Assembly: GCF_005405465.1 (NCBI RefSeq)
Contig: NZ_BJEC01000004.1
Location: 59,778-123,777 of the forward strand
Length of the DNA stretch: 64,000 nucleotides
Reading direction: 5' to 3'
From: Weissella thailandensis
GTDB taxonomy: Bacteria > Bacillota > Bacilli > Lactobacillales > Lactobacillaceae
How positions within the stretch are numbered: position 1 is the first letter of the stretch; every line of letters starts with the position of its first letter. Below, piece after piece: positions 53,118-64,000 of this stretch. The translations under genes were made by a program, and so were the position numbers. The notes beneath the pieces are model-generated. The model had not been told where the DNA came from. It saw only the letters and a list, made by a program, of their open reading frames with translations, and searched no databases.

Positions 53118-53965
53118 CGATTAAATTAATTGCAACAGATATGGATGGTACATTATTGCGTGATGATCGGACCTTTGATTATGTACGAATGGAAGATTTA
53201 CTAGATGAATTGGATGCTAAGGGTATTCGTTTTGTCGCCGCCAGTGGTAACCAATATAAAATGCTTCGTTCATATTTCAATCCTGTTGATCCTGATCGCG
53301 TCACCTATGTTTCCGATAATGGGGCCTTAGTTATGGACCATGATGAGGTGGTTGCTGAAACAAATATTACCCGTGAACAGATTGATCGGGTCATTGATTG
53401 GAATAACAATGTTAATCCAGGAATGGAAAACCTAATTGTTTTATCAGGCCATAATGGTGCATATGTTTCTAACCATGCAACACCAGAAATCATTAGTATG
53501 GTAAAACAATTTTATCCGATCGTTCACCAGGTAGAGAAGTTTAAAGATATTGATGACAATATCTTCCGCTTTACATTTGTTTGGGAACAAGGTATTGATG
53601 TCCATCAATATATTCAACAACTACGAGCAGAATTTGGTGAGGAACTACATACCACTGGTTCTGGTTTTGGAACAGTTGATATTTTAGCACCAGGGGTAAA
53701 CAAACGAACTGGTCTTGAAAAATTAGGTGAAATTTGGGGTATCAAGCCTGAAGAAATGGCGGCCTTTGGTGATAATGGTAACGATTTAGAGATGCTCCGT
53801 TATGTGAAGTATCCTTTTGTTATGCCAAACGCAGAAGACTTTATGAAAGTACGTATTGATAATTTAGCGGTTAATGATAACAACCATAATGGTGTTATTG
53901 ATACCATTGAGGCATTATTAGCTGGTGCGTTTGATGATCGTACAAGTAAAATTTTTGATAAGTAA
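53114..53965 (+). CDS. HAD-family phosphatase, Cof type
   Basis: A 283-residue HAD hydrolase with motif I ATDMDGTLLRDD, AASGNQ for motif II, TGLEKLGEIWGI, then motif IV AFGDNGNDLEML. The C2 cap lies between about 85 and 190. Start and stop overlap with gtrA suggests a functional pair, perhaps linked to envelope sugar metabolism, though nothing in the sequence shows the substrate. Confidence 0.88.
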   Translation: MTIKLIATDMDGTLLRDDRTFDYVRMEDLLDELDAKGIRFVAASGNQYKMLRSYFNPVDPDRVTYVSDNGALVMDHDEVVAETNITREQIDRVIDWNNNVNPGMENLIVLSGHNGAYVSNHATPEIISMVKQFYPIVHQVEKFKDIDDNIFRFTFVWEQGIDVHQYIQQLRAEFGEELHTTGSGFGTVDILAPGVNKRTGLEKLGEIWGIKPEEMAAFGDNGNDLEMLRYVKYPFVMPNAEDFMKVRIDNLAVNDNNHNGVIDTIEALLAGAFDDRTSKIFDK

Positions 53966-54069
53966 TAGTTAATAGGCAAATATTATGTGACAAACTGGTA
54001 TAATATATAATATTATGAAGTGTGTCATATTTCATAGTGATTATTTGTTAGAATCTTGGAGGGTAAATC

Positions 54070-54861
54070 GTGTTTTTTAATGACCGACATGAAGAACGTG
54101 CTGATAAACAGGCCATCGAGCTGGACGGTCAGCAGATACCACAACATATCGCGATTATCATGGATGGTAACGGACGATGGGCTAAGGGCCAAAATCTACC
54201 ACGAGTTGCTGGGCATCAGCGTGGCATGGAAGTCGTTAAAGATATTACTAAAGCTGCCAGTGATTTGGGTGTGAAAGTTTTAACGTTATATGCTTTCTCA
54301 ACTGAAAATTGGAAACGTCCGGAAACTGAAGTTGGATTTTTAATGAAGCTACCGGGTAAGTTTTTTGATACCTTTGTACCCGATTTAATTGCAAATAATA
54401 TTCGCGTCAATGTTATTGGATATGTCGATCAATTGCCTGCTTACACACAAAAAGCCGTTAAAAATGCCGTTGCGCAAACGGCTAATAATACGGGCATGGT
54501 CTTAAACTTTGCCTTGAATTATGGGGGTCGGAGTGAGATTGTGTCCGGTGCGCAGCAGCTTGCCCAACAGGTATTAAATGGGGAAATCAAGCCAGAAGAT
54601 ATTGATGAGACGCGGTTTGGTCAATCTTTGATGACCGCATCACTAAATAAGTATGCTGACCCTGATTTGTTGATTCGTACGAGTGGTGAAGAACGACTAT
54701 CGAATTTTTTGCTTTGGCAGATTGCCTATTCAGAGTTCGTCTTTGTGGACGAACATTGGCCTGACTTTACGTCAGAAGTCTTAAAGCGTGCTATTATGAT
54801 CTATCAGTCACGTCATCGACGCTTTGGTGGTTTAGCAGAAAATAAAAGTGATAAAAAATAG
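54070..54861 (+). CDS. uppS: Undecaprenyl diphosphate synthase (isoprenyl transferase)
   Basis: It condenses isopentenyl diphosphate onto farnesyl diphosphate to build the C55 carrier of wall precursors. The 263 residues contain IAIIMDGNGRWAKG with catalytic Asp32, TLYAFSTENWKRP, ALNYGGRSEI and the C-terminal DLLIRTSGEERLSNFLLWQ. It starts with GTG after TTGGAGGG. A hydrophilic N-terminal extension of about 25 residues precedes the family core. cdsA follows after 11 nt. Confidence 0.96.
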   Translation: MFFNDRHEERADKQAIELDGQQIPQHIAIIMDGNGRWAKGQNLPRVAGHQRGMEVVKDITKAASDLGVKVLTLYAFSTENWKRPETEVGFLMKLPGKFFDTFVPDLIANNIRVNVIGYVDQLPAYTQKAVKNAVAQTANNTGMVLNFALNYGGRSEIVSGAQQLAQQVLNGEIKPEDIDETRFGQSLMTASLNKYADPDLLIRTSGEERLSNFLLWQIAYSEFVFVDEHWPDFTSEVLKRAIMIYQSRHRRFGGLAENKSDKK

Positions 54862-54872
54862 GAGATAAAATA

Positions 54873-55661
54873 ATGAAAACACGGGTAATCACGGCGGTGG
54901 TAGCATTGGCAATTTTTATACCCATTTTGATTGCTGGTAATATCTGGATTCAAATTGCTGCTTCAGTACTTGCCGTTGTTGCTGCATCAGAAGTTGTCTT
55001 AATGCGTCGCACATTGTTAGTTGACTTTGGTGCTATCTTGACGATGCTTGGGGCATTTATCATGACGTTGCCAAACGATATTTGGCAAAATCTTGATCTA
55101 CCAACGACATTACAACCTGCTTCTTTACTTTACATATTTGTGATTTTGATGTTATTACATACAGTAGTAGCTCGCAATAAGTTTAACTTTGAGGATGCGG
55201 GTGTCTTTACATTAACAATGATGTATGTTGGTTTAGGATTTGGTATGATGGTATCAGCACGTGAAGCTGGTCTGGATACGTTGATGTATGCCTTTTTGAT
55301 TGTTTGGATTACTGATTCTGGTGCATACTTGGTTGGTAGACAAATTGGTAAGCATAAACTAACGGCTATTTCACCAAATAAAACTTGGGAAGGTTCAATT
55401 GGTGGTAGTGTCATTGCGGTGATTGCAGCAGCAATTTATACGTATTATTTCCCACAAGCATACGGCTGGTGGATCATGCTGGCAATCAGTATTCTGCTTT
55501 CAGTTGCTGGCCAGTTTGGTGACTTGGTTGAATCTGCTTTGAAGCGTTTTTACCATGTCAAAGATTCTGGTTCAGTATTACCAGGTCATGGTGGCATTTT
55601 AGATCGATTTGATTCAATGTTGATTGTTTTGCCAATCATGTACTTACTGGGTGTTTTTTAA
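54873..55661 (+). CDS. cdsA: Phosphatidate cytidylyltransferase
   Basis: It makes CDP-diacylglycerol from phosphatidate and CTP, the branch point for phosphatidylglycerol and cardiolipin. The 262-residue membrane protein has about eight helices, ISPNKTWEGSIGG, and the family signature at the C-terminus (GDLVESALKRFYHVKDSG, then LPGHGGILDRFDS) holding the metal-binding aspartates. It is co-transcribed with uppS and ended by a terminator. Confidence 0.95.
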   Translation: MKTRVITAVVALAIFIPILIAGNIWIQIAASVLAVVAASEVVLMRRTLLVDFGAILTMLGAFIMTLPNDIWQNLDLPTTLQPASLLYIFVILMLLHTVVARNKFNFEDAGVFTLTMMYVGLGFGMMVSAREAGLDTLMYAFLIVWITDSGAYLVGRQIGKHKLTAISPNKTWEGSIGGSVIAVIAAAIYTYYFPQAYGWWIMLAISILLSVAGQFGDLVESALKRFYHVKDSGSVLPGHGGILDRFDSMLIVLPIMYLLGVF

Positions 55662-55673
55662 TAAGTTAATGAC

Positions 55674-55705
55674 AAAAGGCTGATGTTAGACGTCAGCCTT
55701 TTTTA
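55674..55705 (+). terminator. Intrinsic terminator of uppS-cdsA
   Basis: AAAAGGCTGA pairs with TCAGCCTTTT around TGTTAGACG, then TT. Repeat copy 3 follows within 20 nt. Confidence 0.88.
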
Positions 55706-55720
55706 GTTTGGTTTAACTGT

Positions 55721-55909
55721 AATAGCATAAACAACGTTACCCTCGAATTCAAAGCATCTTTTGTCACACTATGATTAAACGTGCTCCCAAAGACTGAATT
55801 CTCAATGTAACGTCATTTACACTATTCCTGTCCTACGCGTTGCTACGGACAAAAATAGCATAAACAACGTTACATCCGAATTCAAAGCATCTTTTGTCAC
55901 ACTATGATT
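55721..55909 (+). repeat. Intergenic repeat element, copy 3
   Basis: Unit a (55721-55776) and unit c (55854-55909) are 56-bp direct repeats, identical except for a few bases in the centre; both start AATAGCATAAACAACGTTAC and end TTTTGTCACACTATGATT. The middle (55798-55826) holds the inverted unit with CAATGTAACGTCATTTACAC, and the linker TCCTGTCCTACGCGTTGC is nearly that of copy 1. The unit sequence differs from copy 1 outside the conserved core, so the pairing potential is kept while the sequence drifts. The rseP promoter (TATACT at 55915) begins at its 3' edge. Confidence 0.88.
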
Positions 55910-55951
55910 TATAGTATACTAACCCTACTTAGATTGGGATGGAGATAAGGA

Positions 55952-57208
55952 ATGACAGCAATTATTACATTTATTATTGTATTTGGAGTCATCGTGATTG
56001 TTCACGAATTTGGTCACTTTTATTTTGCAAAAAAATCTGGCGTTCGAGTACGAGAGTTTGCAATTGGGATGGGACCAAAATTATTGCAAACGCAACGCAA
56101 TGGGACAACTTATACTTGGCGCATTTTGCCGGTTGGTGGTTATGTGCGTATGGCTGGTCGTGCAGATACTGAAGAAGAAACGATTCAGCCGGGGATGTCG
56201 ATTACTGTTGTTCTGACTGATGGTATGGTCACCCGCATTAATTTGTCGGATGAAGAGGAGTTGGTGGGTGGCCGTACGATTACTGTTAATCAAGTTGATT
56301 TAGTTGATGATATGGTGATTGAAGGTTATTGGCCTGAAGATGGTGAGTTAGTACGTTTACCGGTAGATCATGATGCTTCAGTTGTTGAGGCAGATGGTAC
56401 AGTCGTGTTAGTAGCACCAAGAGATACGCACATTGAATCCGCAAAATTATGGCAACGTGCGGTGATTAACTTTGCTGGTCCTATGAATAACTTTTTGCTG
56501 ACTTTGATTTTGTTTATTGGTTTGGCATTTACGTTACCTGGTGTTTCTACAACTACAGTAGATCACGTTGCTAAAGATTCACCAGCAGCTATGGTCGGGA
56601 TTAAATCTAACGATACAATCACCGAAATCAATGGTAAAAAAGTTAATTCGTGGCAAGGTATGCAAAATAAGATTCAAACATTGCCTGATAAAAAAGTTTC
56701 ATTGACATTTGAACGTCATGGTCAAACGAAGCATACGACGTTGACTCCCAAGGGTGTTAAAAATGGGGGAATGAAGATTGGTCAAATCGGCGTGACATCT
56801 AAACAGACAACCGCCTTGGGGGCTAGGTTACGATATGGATTCCAAGCAACTGCGCAATCGATGACACAGATCTTCCGAGCAATTAAAAATCTTGTACAAG
56901 GATTTTCACTTAATAAGCTAGGCGGACCAGTTGCTATTTATAAAAATACTTCAGAAGTCAGCACTATGGGAATATTAGCCATTGTGTCCTTTATGGCCTG
57001 GTTGTCAGTTAACTTGGGGATGATGAATTTGCTACCTATTCCTGGATTAGATGGTGGTAAGTTATTGTTGAATGCGGTCGAAGCGGTAATTAGACGTCCG
57101 GTACCAGAAAAAGCTGAATTAGCAGTGACCTTAGTTGGTGTGGGATTATTATTTATTTTAATGATTGCGGTAACAGGAAATGATATTCTACGCTATTTCG
57201 TGAAGTAA
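55952..57208 (+). CDS. rseP: RIP metalloprotease (site-2 protease family)
   Basis: A 418-residue intramembrane zinc protease that cleaves membrane-bound regulators and signal-peptide remnants. The active site is His18-Glu19-x2-His22 (HEFGH) in helix 1, with the second ligand region NLLPIPGLDGG near the C-terminus, and a single PDZ domain at about 200-280 (SPAAMVGIKSNDTITEINGK). The gene keeps the usual Firmicutes order before proS and polC. It is separated from cdsA by repeat copy 3 and has its own promoter. Confidence 0.95.
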   Translation: MTAIITFIIVFGVIVIVHEFGHFYFAKKSGVRVREFAIGMGPKLLQTQRNGTTYTWRILPVGGYVRMAGRADTEEETIQPGMSITVVLTDGMVTRINLSDEEELVGGRTITVNQVDLVDDMVIEGYWPEDGELVRLPVDHDASVVEADGTVVLVAPRDTHIESAKLWQRAVINFAGPMNNFLLTLILFIGLAFTLPGVSTTTVDHVAKDSPAAMVGIKSNDTITEINGKKVNSWQGMQNKIQTLPDKKVSLTFERHGQTKHTTLTPKGVKNGGMKIGQIGVTSKQTTALGARLRYGFQATAQSMTQIFRAIKNLVQGFSLNKLGGPVAIYKNTSEVSTMGILAIVSFMAWLSVNLGMMNLLPIPGLDGGKLLLNAVEAVIRRPVPEKAELAVTLVGVGLLFILMIAVTGNDILRYFVK

Positions 57209-57367
57209 GTAGTAGGTGTTTATCAGCTGTTAGAACGAAATATTTTGACTGCTAATAATATGAAACGTTTTCGGTTATATGTAGGTCAACGTTAAATAAA
57301 CAAATGTGGTAAGATAGAAAAAGAATTTTAATGCGCTTTTTTGTGCAAAGATTAGGGATGGGTATAA

Positions 57368-59083
<1,716 letters not shown>

Positions 59084-59137
59084 ATATTATTAGATCATTT
59101 ATCCTTGTTTTAAGATTATGGCTTTATAGTGTAATTA

Positions 59138-59359
59138 TCGATGAGGGATACAGAGATATCCTATCGATGCCCATAATGATTACTCATAACCTAGCAGGAA
59201 TGCCCGTTCCTGCAACTACTCCTTAAATTTGGTATATGTGAGTATACCGTTAATAATAGATTAGGAAGCCCATCCATATCTATTATCGATGATGGCATAG
59301 CACTTTGAGCTATTTATCATCAGTAGAGGAAGCAATTGCCCATTGCTTCCTCTTTTTTT
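59138..59359 (+). ncRNA. Candidate structured small RNA between proS and polC
   Basis: Within about 220 nt there are five hairpins and a terminator: 59137-59168, 59194-59213 (GCAGGAA/TTCCTGC), 59231-59248 (GGTATA/TATACC), 59255-59284 (AATAGAT/ATCTATT), 59288-59321 (GATGAT/ATCATC with inner ATAGC/GCTAT) and the terminator at 59326-59359. The motif GCCC[AG]T or GCCC occurs four times, three in loops. A TATAGT/TGTAAT -10 lies at about 59125-59136 with a weak -35. No coding frame with a ribosome site is present. polC has its own TATAAT at 59416, so this seems an independent RNA, though a leader attenuator is possible. Confidence 0.55.
59326..59359 (+). terminator. Intrinsic terminator of the candidate RNA
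   Basis: GAGGAAGCAAT, loop TGCCC, ATTGCTTCCTC, then T7. Confidence 0.9.
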
Positions 59360-59460
59360 GTGCCTCAGTATTAATTAATTCATCTATTTGATATTTCCAT
59401 GACTCATGGACAATGTATAATAGCAATAGATTGTAAAACAAATGAAAGGGGCTATAAGTG

Positions 59461-62400
59461 ATGGCGTTGAACCCACAAGAACAATTTCGAATATTGTTAC
59501 AACAGTTGCAATATGAGGAGGTGCCCGACATCTTCCAAGAAGCAACCCTGACCAAATTGACAATTCATAAGCAGTCACGAGTTTGGCAATTCCATTTTGC
59601 ACTACCTGAATTACCTGATGTGACCACTTTAGCGACATTGATCAGTAAATTGCAGACAACATTTGCAAATATTGCATCTGTTAATTATGAAATTAAATTA
59701 ACTTCTCAGCCACGTATGACACAGGCTGTTGATTATTGGCGCTGGGTTTTACAACAACATCAAAATGAACCAGGTGCTTTTCAACAAGCATTTAGTCAAG
59801 TGATGCCGGTTGCTGAGAATAATCAACTTGTTCTCACTTTTGATTCACAGGCGTGGGCAAATTATGCTCAGCAAACAGGCCTTAATTTAATTCAACAAAC
59901 TTACCGCCAAATTGGTTTCACTGAGAGTTTACCATTCGTTATTAATGTTGATGATGAACTCGTTGCCCAGTCACAAGCTGAGGCGATTGCCCAACGAGCT
60001 TCGCAAGATGAACAGTTAGCTCAAATGGCCCAAGTACAATTAGAACAAGCATCAAAACAACGCCACACCTCTAATCATGGTGGTGGCAATGGTGGTAATA
60101 ATTTGGGTCGTAAAATAGCCAATGATGCTGAAACAACTGACATGGTCAATATTATTGACGAAGAACGATCGGTAATTGTTGAGGGTTATGTATTTGATGC
60201 AGAAGTCAAAGTACTTAAATCAGAGCGCCAGCTATTGACGATGAAAGTGACTGACTATACGAGTTCGTTTATTCTTAAGAAATTCTCACGTGACGAAAAT
60301 GACGAAGCGTTTTTTGCGAATGTTAAGGCAGGCATGTGGATTCGAGCACGTGGTCCAGTGCAACAAGATGACTTTTTACATGACCTCACGATGATGGCGT
60401 ATGATATCCAAGTCGTTAAGCATGAGCCACGTGTTGATAAATACGAGGGGGATCCAAAACGTATTGAATTGCATGCACATTCTTTGATGTCAACGATGGA
60501 TGCAACTAATGGGATTAAGGATTATGTTAAACAAGCCAGCGATTGGGGCATGGACGCTATTGCAATCACTGATACTGCAGGTGCACAAGGCTTCCCTGAA
60601 GCAGCATCTTCTGCAGCCGATAATAACATCAAAATGATTTATGGTATTGAAGTTAATTTGGTTGAAGATGGCGAACCAATTATTTTTAATCCCGCCCACA
60701 TAGCTTTAGATGATGCTGAATATGTTGTATTTGATGTGGAAACAACTGGTTTGTCAGCTGCTTATGACAAGGTTATTGAATTATCCGCCGTTAAGATGGT
60801 CAAAGGAAACGTGACAGCAGAGTTTTCTGAATTTATTGATCCAGGCTTCCCGTTAAGTCAGACAACTGTTGATTTGACTTCAATTACTGATGATATGGTT
60901 CAAGGATCAAAATCTGAACAAGAAGTTTTTGCGGCTTTCCGTGAATTCTATGGGGATGCTATTTTGGTCGGCCATAATGTGACCTTTGATATGGGCTTCA
61001 TGAATGAAGGGTATGAACGTCATGGTATGGGATCAATTACCAATCCAGTTATTGATACATTAACCTTAGCGCGCTTCTTATACCCTAATATGCGTTCGTA
61101 TCGCTTGAATACATTGGCTAAACATTTTGGTGTTCTATTAGAGCAACACCACCGTGCAATTTTTGATTCGGAAACAACGGGAAATTTAAATCGTATCTTC
61201 TTGGAAGAAGCAAATGAGTCTTATGGCATTGCGTATGCTGATCAATTAAATGATCATATGACTGACAATGATGCTTGGCGCCATGGTCGACCAAATCATG
61301 CGGTTGTCCTTGTTCAAAATCAAACCGGGGTCAAAAATCTGTATAAATTGATTTCAGAATCTAATATTCACTATCTTTATCGCACACCCCGCGTACCACG
61401 ATCAGTATTGAATAAGTACCGCGAAGGCCTACTATTGGGAACAGGTGATAGTTCCGGTGAATTCTGGGAAGCGTTAATGCAAAAGGGATACGCTGCCGCA
61501 AAAAATAAGGCGAAATATTATGATTATATTGAAATCCAGCCGTCAGCCAATTATTTACCACAAATTGAGGGTGAATTAATTAAGGATGAAGCACGCTTAC
61601 GTGAACTAATGATGCAAGCTGTCAAAATTGGTGATGAATTAAATAAGCCGGTTGTTGTGACGGGGGATGTTCATTATTTAAATCCTGAGGACAGTATTTA
61701 TCGTAAGATTTTAATCAGTTCACAGGGAGGTGCTAATCCGTTAAACCGGCATAGCTTGCCTGAGATGCATTTTAGAACGACCCAAGAAGTGCTAGATGAT
61801 TTTAGTTGGATGAAACCAGAACTAGCAAAGAAATTAGTGATTGATAATACACATGTTATCGCTGATATGATTGACGATGTCGAGGCTATCAAAACGGGTA
61901 ATTATCCACCAAATATGCCGACGGCCAATGATGAGATTCGCCAAAAATCATATGACACGGCATATCGCATGTATGGTAATCCATTGCCGGAAGTTGTTGA
62001 AGCCCGGATTGAACAAGAATTACATTCAATTATTAAGAACGGGTTTGCGGTTATCTACTTAGTTGCTCAGCGGCTCGTTGCGAAATCAAATAAAGATGGT
62101 TACTTAGTTGGTTCACGTGGATCGGTTGGTTCTTCACTTATTGCCTTGTTAATTGGTATTACTGAAGTTAATGCCTTACCACCACATTATCGTAGTGTGA
62201 ATGGGGATTATGTTGAATTCGTTAATCCACGTGATTACGAATCTGGGTATGATTTACCGGAGCGTTATAGTCCGATTGATGGGACCAAGTTGATTGGGGA
62301 TGGTCACAATATTCCTTTCGAGACTTTTTTGGGATTCAAGGGTAACAAAGTGCCCGATATTGATTTGAACTTCTCAGGGGATTATCAACCTTTCGCGCAT

Positions 62401-63774
62401 AATTATATGAAATCACTGTTCGGGGAAAATAACGTTTTCCGTGCAGGAACCATTGCGACAGTTGCTGATAAAACAGCTTTTGGATATGTTAAAGCCTATG
62501 AACGTGACCATGAAAAACAATTTAGAGGTGCTGAGGTCGAAAGATTGGCTATGGGAGCCACTGGTGTGAAACGTACGACTGGTCAGCACCCGGCCGGTAT
62601 TCTAATTGTGCCAGATGACATGGAAATTTATGACTTTACACCTATCCAATATCCAGCAGATGATTTGTCGGCCACTTGGCGAACGACTCATTTTGATTTC
62701 CACTCAATTCACGATAATATTTTGAAGATGGATATTCTTGGACATGATGATCCAACGATGATTCGTGCCTTACAGGATATGTCGGGAATTGATCCAACGA
62801 CGATTCCAATGAACGATCCAGGTGTTATGAGTCTATTTTCATCACCAGAAGTGCTAGGGGTCACTGAAGACCAAATCTTTTCGAAAACAGGTACTTTAGG
62901 TGTGCCAGAATTTGGAACAGCCTTTGTCCGGGGGATGTTAGAAGAAACCCATCCAAAGAATTATTCGGAATTGCTACAAATATCAGGTTTATCTCACGGA
63001 ACAGACGTTTGGCGTGGTAACGCTGATGAATTGATTGAACGTGGTGTGGCGACAATTGGTACGGTTATTGGAACGCGTGATAAAATCATGACCGACTTGA
63101 TCAATTATGGTGTTAATCCGGAATCATCATTCCAAATTATGGAAAAAGTGCGTAAAGGTAAAGGAATTATCGATGAATACCAAGCTGAAATGCGCGCAGC
63201 AGGTGTGCCAGAATGGTATATTGAATCTGGTTTGAAGATTAAATACATGTTCCCACGCGCCCATGCCGCTGCATATGTGCTGATGGCCTTGCGAATTGCA
63301 TACTTCAAGGTTTATTTCCCAATGCTGTATTACGCAGCATACTTTTCAGTTCGTGCAAGTAATTTTGATATTGTGTCAATGTCACGAGGATTAAATAGTA
63401 CGAAAGCTAAAATTATGGAAATTAAACATCAAGGTAATGATGCTTCTGCTAAAGACAAGGACTTGATGACTGTACTCGAAATTGCTAATGAAGCCCTAGA
63501 GCGTGGGATTAACTTTAGCATGGTCGACTTATATAAGTCTGATTCAGATGCTTGGTTAATTGATGGTGATACATTGATTGCACCATTTAATTCGGTACCT
63601 GGACTAGGTGATAACGTGGCAAAGCGTATTGTTGCTGCAAGGGCTGAAGGTGAATTCTTATCGAAAGAAGACTTAGCGCAACGGGGTGGTATTTCAAAGA
63701 CTTTGTTGCAGTTTATGGATGATAATGGGGTTCTTAATGGTATGCCAGATGAAAATCAATTGGCTCTATTTTAG
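59461..63774 (+). CDS. polC: DNA polymerase III alpha subunit, Gram-positive type
   Basis: The replicative polymerase of low-GC Gram-positives, about 1437 residues. Order: N-terminal domain (1-220), OB fold (about 235-330), PHP domain (from about 335, [13 protein letters not shown]) split by the 3'-5' exonuclease (from [11 protein letters not shown], with Asp425 and Glu427), then the polymerase core with [16 protein letters not shown], the catalytic stretch [14 protein letters not shown] and [10 protein letters not shown], and a helix-hairpin-helix end ([16 protein letters not shown]). Either GTG 59458 or ATG 59461 could start; the ATG is preferred. An IS element lies immediately downstream. 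Confidence 0.98.
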   Translation: MALNPQEQFRILLQQLQYEEVPDIFQEATLTKLTIHKQSRVWQFHFALPELPDVTTLATLISKLQTTFANIASVNYEIKLTSQPRMTQAVDYWRWVLQQHQNEPGAFQQAFSQVMPVAENNQLVLTFDSQAWANYAQQTGLNLIQQTYRQIGFTESLPFVINVDDELVAQSQAEAIAQRASQDEQLAQMAQVQLEQASKQRHTSNHGGGNGGNNLGRKIANDAETTDMVNIIDEERSVIVEGYVFDAEVKVLKSERQLLTMKVTDYTSSFILKKFSRDENDEAFFANVKAGMWIRARGPVQQDDFLHDLTMMAYDIQVVKHEPRVDKYEGDPKRIELHAHSLMSTMDATNGIKDYVKQASDWGMDAIAITDTAGAQGFPEAASSAADNNIKMIYGIEVNLVEDGEPIIFNPAHIALDDAEYVVFDVETTGLSAAYDKVIELSAVKMVKGNVTAEFSEFIDPGFPLSQTTVDLTSITDDMVQGSKSEQEVFAAFREFYGDAILVGHNVTFDMGFMNEGYERHGMGSITNPVIDTLTLARFLYPNMRSYRLNTLAKHFGVLLEQHHRAIFDSETTGNLNRIFLEEANESYGIAYADQLNDHMTDNDAWRHGRPNHAVVLVQNQTGVKNLYKLISESNIHYLYRTPRVPRSVLNKYREGLLLGTGDSSGEFWEALMQKGYAAAKNKAKYYDYIEIQPSANYLPQIEGELIKDEARLRELMMQAVKIGDELNKPVVVTGDVHYLNPEDSIYRKILISSQGGANPLNRHSLPEMHFRTTQEVLDDFSWMKPELAKKLVIDNTHVIADMIDDVEAIKTGNYPPNMPTANDEIRQKSYDTAYRMYGNPLPEVVEARIEQELHSIIKNGFAVIYLVAQRLVAKSNKDGYLVGSRGSVGSSLIALLIGITEVNALPPHYRSVNGDYVEFVNPRDYESGYDLPERYSPIDGTKLIGDGHNIPFETFLGFKGNKVPDIDLNFSGDYQPFAHNYMKSLFGENNVFRAGTIATVADKTAFGYVKAYERDHEKQFRGAEVERLAMGATGVKRTTGQHPAGILIVPDDMEIYDFTPIQYPADDLSATWRTTHFDFHSIHDNILKMDILGHDDPTMIRALQDMSGIDPTTIPMNDPGVMSLFSSPEVLGVTEDQIFSKTGTLGVPEFGTAFVRGMLEETHPKNYSELLQISGLSHGTDVWRGNADELIERGVATIGTVIGTRDKIMTDLINYGVNPESSFQIMEKVRKGKGIIDEYQAEMRAAGVPEWYIESGLKIKYMFPRAHAAAYVLMALRIAYFKVYFPMLYYAAYFSVRASNFDIVSMSRGLNSTKAKIMEIKHQGNDASAKDKDLMTVLEIANEALERGINFSMVDLYKSDSDAWLIDGDTLIAPFNSVPGLGDNVAKRIVAARAEGEFLSKEDLAQRGGISKTLLQFMDDNGVLNGMPDENQLALF

Positions 63775-63843
63775 CGCAGTCCCAGTTTTGAAAATTAATC
63801 ATGTAATATAGAAGGCTATTTAAAGCCTTATGGTAAGCAAGCT

Positions 63844-63869
63844 AAAGGCCGTCAATCTAGTTAGGTTGA
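63844..63869 (+). other. 5' arm of polC's terminator, split by an insertion sequence
   Basis: AAAGGCCGTCAATCTAG nearly repeats the 5' arm of the terminator at 29444 (AAGGGCCGTCAATCTA), but the matching 3' arm is absent. Instead the left end of an IS element starts at about 63870. The 3' arm is expected beyond the right end of the IS, outside the window. Confidence 0.6.
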
Positions 63870-64000
63870 TGAACTGAACCCCGTAAGTTGGAGTAATTTC
63901 CAAACTTACGGGGTTTTACTATGTTTTCAAAAGAAGTACAAATTGAAGCAGTCACGATGTACCTACAAGGTATTCCGCCTTATAAAATACGGAAAAAGTT
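63870..64000 (+). mobile_element. Left end of an IS3-family insertion sequence (partial)
   Basis: The presumed left inverted repeat begins TGAACTGAACCCCG at 63870. It is followed by a hairpin, CCCCGTAAGTTGG pairing with CCAAACTTACGGGG, and TTTT, a structure that limits read-through from outside promoters into the transposase. The transposase frame then starts at 63921. The element runs off the window, so the right end and the target duplication cannot be seen. Confidence 0.75.
63921..64000 (+). CDS. Transposase OrfA, IS3 family (partial)
   Basis: The first 26 codons read MFSKEVQIEAVTMYLQGI, then PPYKIRKK, the start of a helix-turn-helix domain as in the small upstream frame of IS3/IS150-group transposases. 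The gene is cut by the end of the window. There is no strong ribosome site, because the upstream hairpin occupies that region, which is usual for these elements. Confidence 0.72.
   Translation, partial: MFSKEVQIEAVTMYLQGIPPYKIRKK

Noticed and set aside
57261..57274. cre-like TGAAACGTTTTCGG upstream of proS
   Set aside because: It is short of the 14-bp cre spacing (TGWAANCGNTNWCA) by one or two bases, and catabolite control of proS is not expected.
59138..59359. 6S RNA, tmRNA, SRP RNA or RNase P RNA
   Set aside because: The region forms several separate hairpins, not one long rod with a central bubble, and lacks landmark sequences such as GGAAGGAAGCA of SRP RNA or the tmRNA tRNA-like ends.

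Overview
The window looks like chromosomal DNA from a low-GC Gram-positive lactic acid bacterium of the family Lactobacillaceae, most likely the Weissella/Leuconostoc side. That placement is an inference from gene content: the uppS-cdsA-rseP-proS-polC order, a PolC-type polymerase, mreB-DUF2969-rodA, a stand-alone rpsD, a methionine T-box, oleate hydratase and GH127. No rRNA marker is present to settle the genus.

Region 1 (1-21 kb) is accessory and visibly decaying. It opens with the 3' end of a regulator and a tandem cluster of related short-chain dehydrogenases (three intact, one frameshifted), an aldo/keto reductase, a frameshifted DUF998 membrane gene, an unassigned gene remnant and a SemiSWEET-like protein. 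Then come argG-argH behind a promoter with ARG-box-like sites. Next is an AraC regulator divergent from a GPH sugar symporter (premature stop near its C-terminus) and a GH127 beta-L-arabinofuranosidase. A CorA-type transporter, a Met-specific T-box controlling a MetE-like methyltransferase, a Zn alcohol dehydrogenase divergent from oleate hydratase, and an ASCH-domain gene broken by a nonsense codon complete the region.

Region 2 (21-30 kb) holds an AI-2E family permease and a nucleoside-uptake module: two BMP-type binding proteins without a lipobox, an ATPase and two permeases. CGAA-centred motifs precede all three transcription units and recur in front of purA-hpt at 48.3 kb, suggesting one purine-type regulon. 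Region 3 (28-45 kb) is mostly core: HAD phosphatases, murF, mreB-DUF2969-rodA, proC, tRNA-Glu, pepN, a MacB-like ABC transporter, nagA-nagR behind a dre-like operator, rpsD with a structured leader, and ezrA.

Region 4 (45-64 kb) has a P2-type cation ATPase, purA-hpt, an ArsR/CDF metal-efflux pair whose regulator may be read from a leaderless mRNA, GtrA plus a HAD phosphatase, and the uppS-cdsA-rseP-proS-polC block. The window ends inside an IS3-family element that has split what looks like polC's terminator.

Two things stand out as possibly undescribed. The first is a family of about 150-200 bp intergenic repeats built as direct-inverted-direct units (three copies plus one remnant), each placed just downstream of an intrinsic terminator. 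The second is a roughly 220-nt multi-hairpin RNA candidate between proS and polC with a recurring GCCC motif and its own terminator. No CRISPR array, prophage, restriction system or toxin-antitoxin pair was recognised.
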